Assembly: GCF_022662495.1 (NCBI RefSeq)
Contig: NZ_JAKPBU010000001.1
Span: 1,364,001 to 1,428,000 of the forward strand
DNA length: 64,000 bases
Direction: 5' to 3'
Origin: Lysobacter sp. M2-1
GTDB lineage: Bacteria > Pseudomonadota > Gammaproteobacteria > Xanthomonadales > Xanthomonadaceae
Positions within the stretch are counted from its first letter, which is position 1. Each line of letters opens with the position of its first letter. Position numbers and translations under genes: made by a program. The notes below the pieces were generated by a model that was not told where the DNA came from, ran no database searches, and saw only the letters and a program-made list of their open reading frames with translations. This document shows positions 47,506-55,903 of this stretch, piece after piece.

Positions 47506-47584
47506 GTGGGAGCGAGCTCGCTCGCGAATGCTCCTGGCGAGCTGCTGTGTCCTTTTAAGCATTCGCGGCCGAAGCCGCTCCCAC
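47506..47584. repeat. GTGGGAGCG-type REPIN
   Basis: GTGGGAGCGAGCTCGCTCGC at 47506 and a near-complement ending at 47584, with inner GCGAATGC / GCATTCGC. It separates amn from the Gfa-like gene, whose ribosome site AAGGAG follows 24 bases later. Confidence 0.85.
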
Positions 47585-47617
47585 CGGAAGTGAATCTGTT
47601 TCGACAAGGAGACCCGA

Positions 47618-48025
47618 ATGGCCATCCAGACCTACACCGGCAGCTGCCACTGCGGCAACGTGAAGTTCGAGGTCGACCTCGACCTGGCCGAAGGCGGCGG
47701 CAAGTGCAACTGCTCGATCTGCCGCAAGACCCGCAACTGGTCGGCGAGCGTGAAGCCCGAAGCCTTCCGCCTGTTGAGCGATCCGGAGGCGACGACCGAC
47801 TATTTCCGCAATGGCGTGGTGCACTGGCCGTTCTGCAAGACCTGCGGCGTCCGGCCCTACGGGCACGGCGACATTCCCGAGGCCGGCGGTCCGTTCGCCT
47901 CGGTGCAGCTGGCCTGCCTGGACGCACCGGCCGAGGAGCTTGCCGCGGCGCCGGTGCGCTACGCCAATGGACGCGACAACGACTGGTGGCACGAGCCGTC
48001 CGAAGCCGAGAAGAAGTTTCTGTGA
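47618..48025 (+). CDS. GFA (glutathione-dependent formaldehyde-activating) family zinc protein
   Basis: A 135-residue Mss4/Gfa-fold protein. Zinc ligands appear as GSCHCGNVKF, CNCSICRK and FCKTCGVRPYG. It is 55 residues shorter than true Gfa at 32049 and lies outside the frm operon, so formaldehyde activation should not be assumed; many short GFA-family proteins have no known role. A strong ribosome site (AAGGAG) precedes the ATG at 47618. Its stop overlaps the GTG start of the DUF924 gene (GTGA), so the two are translated together. Confidence 0.88.
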   Translation: MAIQTYTGSCHCGNVKFEVDLDLAEGGGKCNCSICRKTRNWSASVKPEAFRLLSDPEATTDYFRNGVVHWPFCKTCGVRPYGHGDIPEAGGPFASVQLACLDAPAEELAAAPVRYANGRDNDWWHEPSEAEKKFL

Positions 48026-48567
48026 CGAATCGGACCGATGCTGGCGACGTCGTAGCGTTCTGGCGCGACGCCGGTTATCCGAAGTGGTTCCAGGGCGGCA
48101 CGACGTTCGACGACGACTGTCGCGACCGCTTCCACGATGCCCATTTCGCCGCGGCGCGCCGCGAGTGCGAAGCCTGGATGGACAGCGCCGAAGGCGCGCT
48201 CGCGCTGGTGCTGCTGCTGGACCAGATCCCGCGCAACGTCTTCCGCGGCAGCGGGCATGCGTTCGCGACCGATCCGCTGGCGCGGCATTACGCGGCCCGC
48301 GCGCTCGCAGCCGGCTTCGACCTGCAGTGCGATCCGGCGCTGCGGCTGTTCTTCTACATGCCGTTCGAACATTCCGAGGACGCCGCCGAGCAGGCGCGTT
48401 CGGTCGAGCTGTTCGCCGCGCTCGGCGACGACAATCTGATGGGCTACGCGGTCGCGCACCGCGATGTCATCGCGCGCTTCGGCCGCTTCCCGCACCGCAA
48501 CCGCGCGCTGGGTCGCGACAATACGCCCGACGAGCAGGCGTGGCTGGATGCAGGTGGAGGCTTCTGA
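48022..48567 (+). CDS. DUF924 family protein (GTG start)
   Basis: A 181-residue protein of DUF924 (PF06041), an alpha-helical TPR-like fold with unknown function. Conserved marks are VVAFWRDAGYPKWF at the start, LLLDQIPRNVFRGSGHAFATD, the FFYMPFEHSED block and a closing GRFPHRNRALGR. The GTG at 48022 overlaps the preceding stop as GTGA and gives the standard N-terminus. No ATG lies in the right place. Cotranscription with the GFA-family gene is near certain. Confidence 0.9.
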   Translation: MTNRTDAGDVVAFWRDAGYPKWFQGGTTFDDDCRDRFHDAHFAAARRECEAWMDSAEGALALVLLLDQIPRNVFRGSGHAFATDPLARHYAARALAAGFDLQCDPALRLFFYMPFEHSEDAAEQARSVELFAALGDDNLMGYAVAHRDVIARFGRFPHRNRALGRDNTPDEQAWLDAGGGF

Positions 48568-48607
48568 AGTTGTGTAGGGAACGTTCGCGACCGGAGTCAG
48601 GACAGGG

Positions 48608-49534
48608 TCAGTACCGCGGAATCGACGGATCGACCGCCTCGGCCCAGGCCTCGATTCCGCCTTCGACGTTGTAGACCTCGCGGTAGCCCAGTTCGCGGAA
48701 GTGCTCGGCCGCCTCCTGGCTGCGGTTGCCGTGATGGCACAGGAAGGCGAGCGGCGTGTCGGTGGGCAGTTCGCGGATCCGTGCGATGCCCTCGTCCAGA
48801 TGCAGATACGGCAGCGGCACCGCGGCGAGTGCGCGTTCCTCCGCCGGACGCACGTCGACCAGGGTGAGACTGCCGGCGCGCGTGCGGGCTTCGGCGTCGA
48901 TCGGCGAAAGCGCGCGCACCGGTGCAGGCGCATTCGGATTCTCGATCACCAGGCCGCGGCCGCGGTCGTCGTCGGCCCAGTCGATCGACAGGCCCTCGGC
49001 GCGACGCGCGCCCGCCAGGTCGAACTGCAGCGGGATGCCGTCGACTTCGGTCACGATCGCGGCGGGGTTGCGCGGCGCCAGCTGCAGCCGGGTGCGGAAG
49101 CGCGGATCGATCTGCAGCTGGATCACGACCTCGCCACCGGCGTCGTCGAGGGCCTGGCGCAGCATCTTCACTGCCGACGGCGTCAGACGGACCTGCGGCG
49201 GGGTGCGGTCGGGCTTCGGCAGGCCGAGCGCGGCATGCAGTTCGCCCGAATTGGCCATCTGCTCGACGATGTCGCTGCCGCCGACCAGTTCGCCGCCGAT
49301 GTACAACTGCGGGATCGTCGGCCAGTCGCCATAGGTCTTGATGCCTTCGCGGATCTCCGCGTCGGACAGCACGTCGACGTGCGCGTACTCCACGCCCAGG
49401 TCGCCGAGGATGCCCACGGCCTTGGCCGAGAAGCCGCACTGCGGCGCCGCCGGTTCGCCTTTCATGAACAGCACCACGCGGTGCGTCTGCAGCAGCGTTT
49501 CGATGCGTTGGCGGGTATCGGGGGACAATGACAT
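48608..49534 (-). CDS. Monothiol glutaredoxin - A-type-carrier-like - rhodanese fusion
   Basis: A 308-residue three-domain protein. Residues 1-105 are a Grx4-type monothiol glutaredoxin with CGFS at 33-36 and WPTIPQLYIGGELVGGSDIV, which binds a [2Fe-2S] cluster with glutathione. Residues about 112-205 follow the A-type carrier (IscA/HesB) pattern (LTPSAVKMLRQALDD) but lack its three cysteines. Residues about 210-308 are a rhodanese with CHHGNRS (Cys266). The combination suggests iron-sulfur or sulfur trafficking in one chain. It starts 52 bp from the divergent deacetylase gene. The fusion, I believe, recurs in Xanthomonadaceae; its role is not established. Confidence 0.88.
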   Translation of the reverse strand: MSLSPDTRQRIETLLQTHRVVLFMKGEPAAPQCGFSAKAVGILGDLGVEYAHVDVLSDAEIREGIKTYGDWPTIPQLYIGGELVGGSDIVEQMANSGELHAALGLPKPDRTPPQVRLTPSAVKMLRQALDDAGGEVVIQLQIDPRFRTRLQLAPRNPAAIVTEVDGIPLQFDLAGARRAEGLSIDWADDDRGRGLVIENPNAPAPVRALSPIDAEARTRAGSLTLVDVRPAEERALAAVPLPYLHLDEGIARIRELPTDTPLAFLCHHGNRSQEAAEHFRELGYREVYNVEGGIEAWAEAVDPSIPRY

Positions 49535-49586
49535 GACGGCGATCCAGGGCGGGGGCAGCGATTCTACGCCGTGCGATCATGCCGGC

Positions 49587-50366
49587 ATGTCGTTGCCCCG
49601 CTTCCATCGGCCGCCGCGCCGTCCGCATGCGTGGCTATGGGCGCTGTTGCTCTCGCAACTGCTCGTGGCGGCGCTGTGGTGGCGCTTCGGCTGGCGGCTG
49701 GGGCTGCCGGTCATGATCGCCAGCCACCTGCCGTTATGGTGGGGCGTGCTGTGGCCACAGTCGCGGCTTTACGGGCCCGTGCTCACGCGATTGCCAGTCG
49801 AGGACCGGCGCGTATGGCTGACCATCGACGACGGGCCTTCGGCCGACACGCGCGCCATCCTCGACCTGCTGGACGCGCATGGAGCCAGGGCGACGTTCTT
49901 CCTGGTCGGCGATCGCGCGCGCGCGCGACCCGACGACGCGCGCGAGATCGTGCGCCGCGGCCACGGCATCGGCAACCACAGCGCGGGCCATCCACAGGCG
50001 TGGTTCTGGGCGCTGGGTCCGCGCACCATGGCAGGCGAGATCGAACGCGGGCAGGAAGCGTTGCGCGCGATCACCGGCGTGAAACCGCACTGGTTTCGTG
50101 CCGTGGTCGGCATGGCCAATCCGTTCGTGTCGGCGCCGCTGAAGCGGCTCGGGCTCGCGCGCGTGGCCTGGAGCGCGCGCGGCTACGACGGCGTGGGCGC
50201 ATCGCCCGAACGCGTGGTCCGGCGGATCGCCGGCCAGTTGTCGCCCGGCGCCATCGTGCTGTTGCACGAAGGCGGTGCGGCGACGCGTAGCGTGGAGACC
50301 ATCGCCCTTCTGCTCGAGCGCATGCGCGCCGAAGACTACCGCACCGTGCTGCCCGAGCAGCTGTAG
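49587..50366 (+). CDS. Polysaccharide deacetylase family protein, membrane-anchored
   Basis: A 259-residue protein with two N-terminal hydrophobic segments (about 12-31 and 36-51) and a NodB-homology domain (about 70-255). Motif 1 is LTIDDGPSADT (catalytic and metal Asp), motif 2 is GIGNHSAGHP (metal His), and the closing block is GAIVLLHEGG. The family removes N- or O-acetyl groups from chitin, peptidoglycan or exopolysaccharide; substrate cannot be read. The ATG at 49587 is the only start placing the first membrane segment normally. Its end is four bases from the convergent methyltransferase stop. Confidence 0.86.
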   Translation: MSLPRFHRPPRRPHAWLWALLLSQLLVAALWWRFGWRLGLPVMIASHLPLWWGVLWPQSRLYGPVLTRLPVEDRRVWLTIDDGPSADTRAILDLLDAHGARATFFLVGDRARARPDDAREIVRRGHGIGNHSAGHPQAWFWALGPRTMAGEIERGQEALRAITGVKPHWFRAVVGMANPFVSAPLKRLGLARVAWSARGYDGVGASPERVVRRIAGQLSPGAIVLLHEGGAATRSVETIALLLERMRAEDYRTVLPEQL

Positions 50367-50370
50367 GCGC

Positions 50371-51063
50371 TTACGTCCGGGTCGCCACGATCAGCCAGTT
50401 ATTGAACGGCGTCTTGCCGTACAGAGGCTGGAAGCTGGATTCCAGCCCGGCGGCGTGGAGCCGCTGCTCAAGGAAGGCGCGGCTCGGATAGCGACGCGGA
50501 TTGGTCTGCATCCATCCGGCCAGATGCCCGAACCAGTCCGCCGCGCGGGTGGTGCGATGGCGCCCACTGTCATCGCCCAGGCCGCTGCGGATGACCAGCC
50601 GCGCACCCGGCACCAGCATCGCGGCGGCCGCGTCGAGCATGGCGTGTTGCGCCTCGTCCGGCAGGTAATGCAGCACGTCGAGGATCGCGACGCTGCCGTG
50701 ATGATCGGGCAGCGCCTGGACCAGATCGGCGGTCGTGAAGCGCGCGTCGTGCAGGCCGGTGCGCTCGGCGATGCGCGCGGCGCGCGCGATCTTGCCGGCG
50801 TCGATGTCGACGCCCGCGTACGGCTGGCGCTGGCCGTCGCCGCGCAGCGTATGCGCCAGCAGCCCCAGCCCGCAGCCGAGATCCATCAGCGGCGCATCGC
50901 AGCCGCGCAATGCGGCGAGGACCCCCGGATACAGCGGATCGCTGCGCAGCTTGGCGAGCGTGTAGTAGTAGTCGTAGCGGTTGCCGTGCCAGCGTGCGGG
51001 CCGGAAGGCGCGCGCGATGCGCGCGGCCGTTTCCCGGTCGAAGGGCTGTACGTCGTTGATCAT
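50371..51063 (-). CDS. Class I SAM-dependent methyltransferase
   Basis: A 230-residue Rossmann-fold methyltransferase. SAM-binding motif I is MDLGCGLGLLAHTL (about 60-73), followed by YAGVDIDAGKI (motif II acidic residue) and ILDVLHYLPDEAQ (motif IV region). The N-terminal RWHGNRYDYYYTLAKLRSDPLYPGVL is similar to methyltransferases encoded in xanthomonadin/aryl-polyene clusters, but no such cluster is here. Substrate unknown. The ATG at 51063 gives MINDVQPF. Confidence 0.82.
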   Translation of the reverse strand: MINDVQPFDRETAARIARAFRPARWHGNRYDYYYTLAKLRSDPLYPGVLAALRGCDAPLMDLGCGLGLLAHTLRGDGQRQPYAGVDIDAGKIARAARIAERTGLHDARFTTADLVQALPDHHGSVAILDVLHYLPDEAQHAMLDAAAAMLVPGARLVIRSGLGDDSGRHRTTRAADWFGHLAGWMQTNPRRYPSRAFLEQRLHAAGLESSFQPLYGKTPFNNWLIVATRT

Positions 51064-51170
51064 GGCGTCGATGCGCTCCGGTGAAGCGGCAACCTAGCAG
51101 ACGAGGCTCACAGCATGCCGCGGTCGGCGCGACTTCGCGCCTGCATCGTGACTCGCGGTCCAACGGCGTT

Positions 51171-51791
51171 CTATGTGCCGTTCTTCAATGCCGCGCGCAC
51201 CGCGGGCTGCGCCAGCTGTGCCCAACGCGCGTACATCGCCGGCCCCGGATGCAGGCCGTCGGCGGCGAGCATTGACTCGTCGCCACCACATTCGCGGCTG
51301 AGCGGCGTGATGTCGACGAAGGCGACGCCGTGCCTGGCGCAGACCGCGCGCGCGGAGGCGTTGTAGGCGTCCAGTTCTGCCGATACCTGCGCCAGGGCGC
51401 GCCCGCTGCCGGCGCCGAATCGGGTAGAGCCCCAGTCCGGAATCGACAGCACCACCACCCGCTCCGGCCGGCCGCCGGCGAAGCCGATCGCGCGCGCCAG
51501 CAGGCGCTCGAATTCGGCCGCGTAGTTGTCGAGGTCGCGCCCGCGGTACTGGTTGTTCACGCCGATCAGCAGCGTGACCAGGTCGTAGTCGCTCGCCGGC
51601 GCCTCGGCATCGATCGCCGCATCCAGCTCATCGGTCGTCCAGCCGGTCATGGCGATCGTGCGCGGGTCGTGCAGCGCAATGCCCGCGTCGCGCAGCGCGG
51701 CGGCGAGCTGATGGGTCCAGCGTGCGTCGGCCGCGACGCCTTCGCCGATGGTGTAGGAATCGCCGAGCGCGAGGTAGGACAGTCCGGTCAC
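51171..51791 (-). CDS. SGNH/GDSL hydrolase (GTG start)
   Basis: A 206-residue esterase-fold protein. Block I is LGDSYTIGEG (Ser nucleophile), block III GVNNQYRG (oxyanion Asn) and block V DGLHPGPAMY (Asp/His). There is no signal peptide, so it probably acts in the cytoplasm. The GTG at 51791 is chosen because GGAGG lies just before it; an ATG at 51809 has no ribosome site and would add six residues. It follows the aminotransferase by 31 bp on the same strand, likely one operon. Ester substrate unknown. Confidence 0.86.
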   Translation of the reverse strand: MTGLSYLALGDSYTIGEGVAADARWTHQLAAALRDAGIALHDPRTIAMTGWTTDELDAAIDAEAPASDYDLVTLLIGVNNQYRGRDLDNYAAEFERLLARAIGFAGGRPERVVVLSIPDWGSTRFGAGSGRALAQVSAELDAYNASARAVCARHGVAFVDITPLSRECGGDESMLAADGLHPGPAMYARWAQLAQPAVRAALKNGT

Positions 51792-51795
51792 ATCG

Positions 51796-51800
51796 CCTCC
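51796..51800 (-). promoter_or_regulatory. Ribosome binding site deciding the SGNH hydrolase start
   Basis: GGAGG on the minus strand, four bases before the GTG at 51791. It supports this start over the ATG at 51809. Confidence 0.65.
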
Positions 51801-51822
51801 GGCGGGCATCGCCGGCGGGGGA

Positions 51823-53091
51823 TCACGCTGCAGACTTCGCGCCGACCTTCAGCGGGACGACCTTGCCCGCCGCCTCGGCGCGCCGCGACAGCACCCGGTC
51901 GATGCGGGCGAAGACTTCCCGCAGCACCGCGGCCTCGGGCAGCAGCGTGACCCGGAAGCGGTTGCGATAGGGCACGTTGAAGCTGGAGCCGGGCACGATC
52001 AGCACATCCTCGGTCTCGAGCATCTCCAGCGCGAAGGCATGGTCGTCGAAGCCGCGCGCCGCGTCGCCGACCACGCCGGGGAAACCGTACAGCGCGCCCT
52101 GCGGCGCGACCAGGGACAGGTGTTCGCTGGCCTGGCAGCTTTCGATCAGCGCGCGCCGGGTCTCGTACAGCCGTCCGCCCGGCTGGCACAGCGCGCCGAT
52201 GGTGTCGGCGCCGTGCAGCGCCTGTTCGATCGCGAACTGCCCCGGCACGTTGGCGCACAGGCGCAGCGCGCCGAGCAGGTCCATGGCGTGGTGGAAATCG
52301 CCGCTGGCCAGCGGATCGCCGCTGAGCACCGCCCAGCCCACGCGCCAGCCGCAGGCCCGGTGCACCTTGGACAGGCCGCCGAAGCTCAGGCAGGGCACCT
52401 CGCCGGCCACCGGCGCGATCGGCTCGAAACGATGGCCGTCGTAGAGGATGCCGTCGTAGATCTCGTCGGCCATCAGCAGCAGGCCATGCTTGTGCGCGAT
52501 CGCGACGATGCGCTCGAGCAGCGCGCGCGGGTAGTTCGCACCAGTGGGGTTGTTCGGATTGATCAGCACGATCGCGCGGGTGCGCGCGGACACCAGCGAT
52601 TCGATCTGGTCCGGGTCGGGCAGGAACCCGTCCTCGGGCGTGCAGCGGTAATACACCGGACGGCCGTCGTTGAGGATCGTCGCCGCGCTCCACAGCGGAT
52701 AGTCCGGCGAGGGCAGCAGCACCTCGTCGCCCGGGTTGAGCAGTGCGCGCAGCGAGATGTCGATCAGCTCGCTGACACCGTTGCCGATGAAGACGCGCTC
52801 GGGCGACGCGTTCGGCGTGCCGCGCGCCTTGTGGAACGCGGCCACCGCCTCGCGTGCCTCCGGCAGCCCCTGCTGGTGGGTGTAGGGGTCGGTATGCGCG
52901 ATGTGGTCGGCGATCGCGCGCTGCAGGTGGTCCGGCGCGCGGAACCCGAACGCCCCCGGATTGCCGATATTGAGTTTGATCAGGGTGCGGCCCTGGGCCT
53001 CCAGTTCGCGGGCGCGCCGGGCCAGTTCACCGCGGATTTCGTAGCGGACTTCCGACAGGCGCTGGCGGGTCTTGAGGCTAGGGGGTGACAT
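51823..53091 (-). CDS. alaA: Pyridoxal-phosphate aminotransferase, AlaA-like
   Basis: A 422-residue fold-type I aminotransferase, closest in motifs to E. coli AlaA/YfbQ, glutamate-pyruvate transaminase. YEIRGELARRA near residue 17 and KLNIGNPGAFGF are typical of this subgroup. LINPNNPTGANYPR holds the PLP-contacting Asn, MADEIYDGILYDG the Asp and Tyr, and LSKVHRACGWRVGW the Schiff-base Lys. Length is slightly above AlaA (405). Expected role is pyruvate plus glutamate to alanine plus 2-oxoglutarate; other amino acids are possible. It converges with nothing and is divergent from the carboxylesterase, with 210 bp between. Confidence 0.88.
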   Translation of the reverse strand: MSPPSLKTRQRLSEVRYEIRGELARRARELEAQGRTLIKLNIGNPGAFGFRAPDHLQRAIADHIAHTDPYTHQQGLPEAREAVAAFHKARGTPNASPERVFIGNGVSELIDISLRALLNPGDEVLLPSPDYPLWSAATILNDGRPVYYRCTPEDGFLPDPDQIESLVSARTRAIVLINPNNPTGANYPRALLERIVAIAHKHGLLLMADEIYDGILYDGHRFEPIAPVAGEVPCLSFGGLSKVHRACGWRVGWAVLSGDPLASGDFHHAMDLLGALRLCANVPGQFAIEQALHGADTIGALCQPGGRLYETRRALIESCQASEHLSLVAPQGALYGFPGVVGDAARGFDDHAFALEMLETEDVLIVPGSSFNVPYRNRFRVTLLPEAAVLREVFARIDRVLSRRAEAAGKVVPLKVGAKSAA

Positions 53092-53301
53092 CGGGCAGGC
53101 GGGCGGGGCAGGGAATATGCCAGCCTAGCGGAAACCGGCGCCGGGTTCAGCCCGGACGAAGCAGATTTTGCGGCGATTTGCTTTTCCCCTGAACCGGATC
53201 GAAAGTCGAAGGCACCCGACCCCGGCGACCCACGGGGGCGCCGAAACGGCGCGCTCACGATACCTTTGGTCCCTCCCATCGCTGTTGCTACCGATCCCTG
53301 C

Positions 53302-53988
53302 ATGGCTGATATGCCCGTCGAGCTTCCCGAAACCATCGAACGCAGCACCGGCGATGCGCCGGGCTGGAGCGTGGTCTGGCTGCACGGCCTGGGCGCGGAT
53401 GGCAACGATTTCGTGCCGATCGTGCCCGAGCTGCTGCGGCCGGAGTGGCCGGCGATCCGGTTCGTCTTCCCGCATGCGCCGGTGCGCGCGGTGACGATCA
53501 ACGGCGGTGCCCGGATGCGCGCGTGGTACGACATCCGCGACATGGACCTGTCCAATCGCGCCGACGCCGAGGGTGTGGACCAGTCGATCGCACAGGTCGG
53601 TGCGCTGATCGCGCGCGAGGGCGAGCGCGGGGTGCCGCCTGCGCGCGTGTTCCTGGCCGGGTTCTCGCAGGGCGGCGCGATCGCCCTGGCGGCGGGTATC
53701 CGCCGGCGCGAGCCGCTGGCCGGCCTGATCGCGCTCTCCACCTACCTGCCGCTGGGCGCGGCGACCCTGCAGCCGCTGACCGCACAGGCCCGCACGCAGC
53801 CGATCTTCATGGCCCACGGCCTGCACGATCCGGTGGTGCCGTACACCGGCGGCAAGCGCAGCCGCGATGCGCTGCGCGACGCCGGATTCGATGTCGACTG
53901 GCACGCGTGGCCGATGGCGCACCAGGTGTGCGCCGAGGAAATCGGCGCGCTCTCGGCCTGGATGTCGCGGCGCTTCGCGCAAGGCTGA
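53302..53988 (+). CDS. Carboxylesterase/phospholipase family alpha/beta hydrolase
   Basis: A 228-residue cytoplasmic serine hydrolase of the PF02230 group (acyl-protein-thioesterase-like). WLHGLGADGNDFVPIV near residue 27, the nucleophile GFSQGGA, Asp in GLHDPVVPY and His in AHQVCAEE complete the triad. FPHAPVRAVTINGG is a family mark. The start is the ATG at 53302; a second ATG nine bases later is also possible. The stop TGA overlaps the algZ ATG (TGATG), so the two are translationally linked. Substrate is short-chain esters in tested homologues. Confidence 0.9.
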   Translation: MADMPVELPETIERSTGDAPGWSVVWLHGLGADGNDFVPIVPELLRPEWPAIRFVFPHAPVRAVTINGGARMRAWYDIRDMDLSNRADAEGVDQSIAQVGALIAREGERGVPPARVFLAGFSQGGAIALAAGIRRREPLAGLIALSTYLPLGAATLQPLTAQARTQPIFMAHGLHDPVVPYTGGKRSRDALRDAGFDVDWHAWPMAHQVCAEEIGALSAWMSRRFAQG

Positions 53989-55046
53989 TGGCCGGCGACG
54001 CGCCCGCGCCCTGGCTGCCGGATCTGTGCCGGCTCAGCCGGCTGGCGGTGCTGTTCGGGGTGGCGGAAATGGTGGTGCTAGTCGTGGCGCTGGCCCCGGA
54101 CGGTGGCGCGCCCTGGAATTTGAACCGGTTCGTCTCGGGCAGCGGTTTCGCCCTGTGGCTGGCGCTGACCGTGGCGGTGTTGCTGTGCGTGGCCCGGAGG
54201 CGGCTCTCACGCCTGCCGCGCGCGCTCGGCGGTGCGCTCGCCCTGCTGCTCGGGGCCTCGGTCGCGGCGGGCGGCGCGGCGCTGCTGTATCTGATCGACA
54301 CCAACCTGGGCGCGGGACTGGTGCCCGAGGCCGTGACCGTGCAGCGCTTCGCCTTTGGCAGCGCCGCGCTCACCGTGCTGGTCCTGGCGGCGGTGCTGCC
54401 CTACCTGTACGCGGTGGAGGCCTGGCGCGATCAGGTCCGCGCCAGCGCCCGCGCCGAGGTCGACGCGCTGCAGGCGCGGATCCGCCCGCACTTCCTGTTC
54501 AACAGCATGAACACGATCGCCGGGCTCGTGCGCAGCGACCCGAAGACCGCCGAGCGCGTGGTGCTCGACCTGTCCGACCTGTTCCGGGCCGCGCTCCAGG
54601 CCGGCGAGGTCGAATCCAGCCTGGCCGAGGAGGTCGAGCTGGCCGAGCGCTACCTGGCGATCGAGTCGCTTCGGCTCGGAGCGCGCCTGCAGGTCGAATG
54701 GCACAAACAGGACCCGCTGCCCTGGCGCCTGCCGCTGCCCCGGCTGGTGCTGCAGCCGCTGGTGGAGAACGCCGTGCTGCACGGCATCTCGCGTCTGCCC
54801 GAGGGCGGCACGATCGAGATCGACCTGGCCGAATCCGACGATCTGCTGCGCATGCGGGTGCGCAATCCGGCGCTTCCGCCACGTGAACGGGATGGCGGCG
54901 CCGGGGCTGGACATGCGCAGCGCAGCATCGGCCATCGGCTGGCCTACGCGTTCGGGCCGCGCGCGCGCATGGCGGCCGGGTGGGAGGATGGCTACTATCA
55001 GTGCGAACTGCGCATTCCGACGACCCCCCAGCCGCTGAGGACCTGA
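53988..55046 (+). CDS. algZ: AlgZ/FimS-like sensor kinase (LytS type)
   Basis: A 352-residue membrane histidine-kinase family member. Four to five hydrophobic segments occupy about residues 20-145. The His_kinase domain has IRPHFLFNSMNTIAGL (phosphoacceptor His, about residue 168), and the ATPase part has LVLQPLVENAVLHGI (N box). The usual G-rich loop is weak (SIGHRLAYAFGP), as in Pseudomonas FimS/AlgZ, which is an unorthodox kinase. It is upstream of algR by 43 bp. In Pseudomonas and Xanthomonas the pair controls type IV pili, motility and exopolysaccharide; here that is inferred from synteny. Confidence 0.87.
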   Translation: MAGDAPAPWLPDLCRLSRLAVLFGVAEMVVLVVALAPDGGAPWNLNRFVSGSGFALWLALTVAVLLCVARRRLSRLPRALGGALALLLGASVAAGGAALLYLIDTNLGAGLVPEAVTVQRFAFGSAALTVLVLAAVLPYLYAVEAWRDQVRASARAEVDALQARIRPHFLFNSMNTIAGLVRSDPKTAERVVLDLSDLFRAALQAGEVESSLAEEVELAERYLAIESLRLGARLQVEWHKQDPLPWRLPLPRLVLQPLVENAVLHGISRLPEGGTIEIDLAESDDLLRMRVRNPALPPRERDGGAGAGHAQRSIGHRLAYAFGPRARMAAGWEDGYYQCELRIPTTPQPLRT

Positions 55047-55089
55047 TGGCCGTGGCAGCGATCCAGGTGGCGACGTGCAAGGTAACGGC

Positions 55090-55818
55090 ATGAAAGTGGT
55101 CATCGCCGACGACGAGCCGCTGGCGCGCGAACGCCTGCGCAGCCTGCTGGCCGAGCAGCCGGATGTGGAAGTCGTGGCCGAGGCCACCGATGGCCACAGC
55201 GCCCTGCATGCCTGTGCCGAACACATGCCCGACGTCGTGCTGCTGGACATCGCGATGCCCGGCATCGACGGGCTGGAGACCGCGCGCCATCTGGCCGCCT
55301 TCGAACCGCGCCCGGCGGTGGTGTTCTGCACCGCCTACGACGCGCACGCGCTCTCTGCATTCGAGGCCGCGGCGGTCGACTATCTGGTCAAGCCGGTGCG
55401 TCCGGAGCGCCTGGCGGGCGCGCTCGAGCGCGCGCGGCGCTTCATGGCGGGGCGTCGCACCGCCGAGGAACCGGGCGCGGGCAAGCGTCGCACCCATCTG
55501 TGCGCGCGCATGCGCGGCTCGCTGCGCCTGATTCCGGTCGACGATGTGCACTACCTGCAGGCCGAAGAGAAATACGTGGTGGTGCATCACGCACGTGGCG
55601 AGGACCTGATCGAGGAGTCGCTCAGATCGCTGGAGGAGGAATTCGGCGAGCGCTTCGTGCGCATCCACCGCAATTGCCTGGTGGCGCGCCACGAGCTGGT
55701 CGAACTGCGCCGCGCCGCCGACGGCCACGTGCACGCGATCCTGCGCCACGGCCGCGAGCCGCTGGAGGTCAGCCGACGCTGCGTCGGCCAGGTGCGCGAG
55801 ACGGTGAAGCATCTTTGA
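55090..55818 (+). CDS. algR: AlgR-like LytTR response regulator
   Basis: A 242-residue regulator. The receiver domain (1-120) has the acidic pair in IADDEP, phosphoacceptor Asp53 (VLLDIAMPG) and Lys in DYLVKPV. The LytTR DNA-binding domain (about 140-240) has VHYLQAEEKYVVVHH and FVRIHRNCLVARHELVEL. The ATG at 55090 opens the receiver as MKVVIADDEP, as in Pseudomonas AlgR; a start 15 bases earlier is unlikely. hemC follows, as in pseudomonads, but here the gap is filled by heptamer arrays. Confidence 0.93.
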   Translation: MKVVIADDEPLARERLRSLLAEQPDVEVVAEATDGHSALHACAEHMPDVVLLDIAMPGIDGLETARHLAAFEPRPAVVFCTAYDAHALSAFEAAAVDYLVKPVRPERLAGALERARRFMAGRRTAEEPGAGKRRTHLCARMRGSLRLIPVDDVHYLQAEEKYVVVHHARGEDLIEESLRSLEEEFGERFVRIHRNCLVARHELVELRRAADGHVHAILRHGREPLEVSRRCVGQVRETVKHL

Positions 55819-55822
55819 TGCC

Positions 55823-55903
55823 GGGATTCGGGATTCGGGATTCGCGAAAGCGGGCGACCGCTAGAATCCGCTAGCAATCCCCAATCCCCAATCCCGAATC
55901 CCG
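55823..55903. repeat. Inverted arrays of 7-bp repeats before hemC
   Basis: GGGATTC repeated three times (55823-55843) faces AATCCCC, AATCCCC, AATCCCG, AATCCCG (55876-55903). The last repeat supplies the G of the hemC GTG start. The two arrays can pair, folding the hemC leader, and no purine-rich ribosome site lies between them and the start. Confidence 0.88.

Noticed and set aside
53092-53301. Possible riboswitch or small RNA in the alaA-carboxylesterase gap
   Set aside because: GC-rich stems and a TACCTTTGG stretch are present, but no known riboswitch core was recognised.
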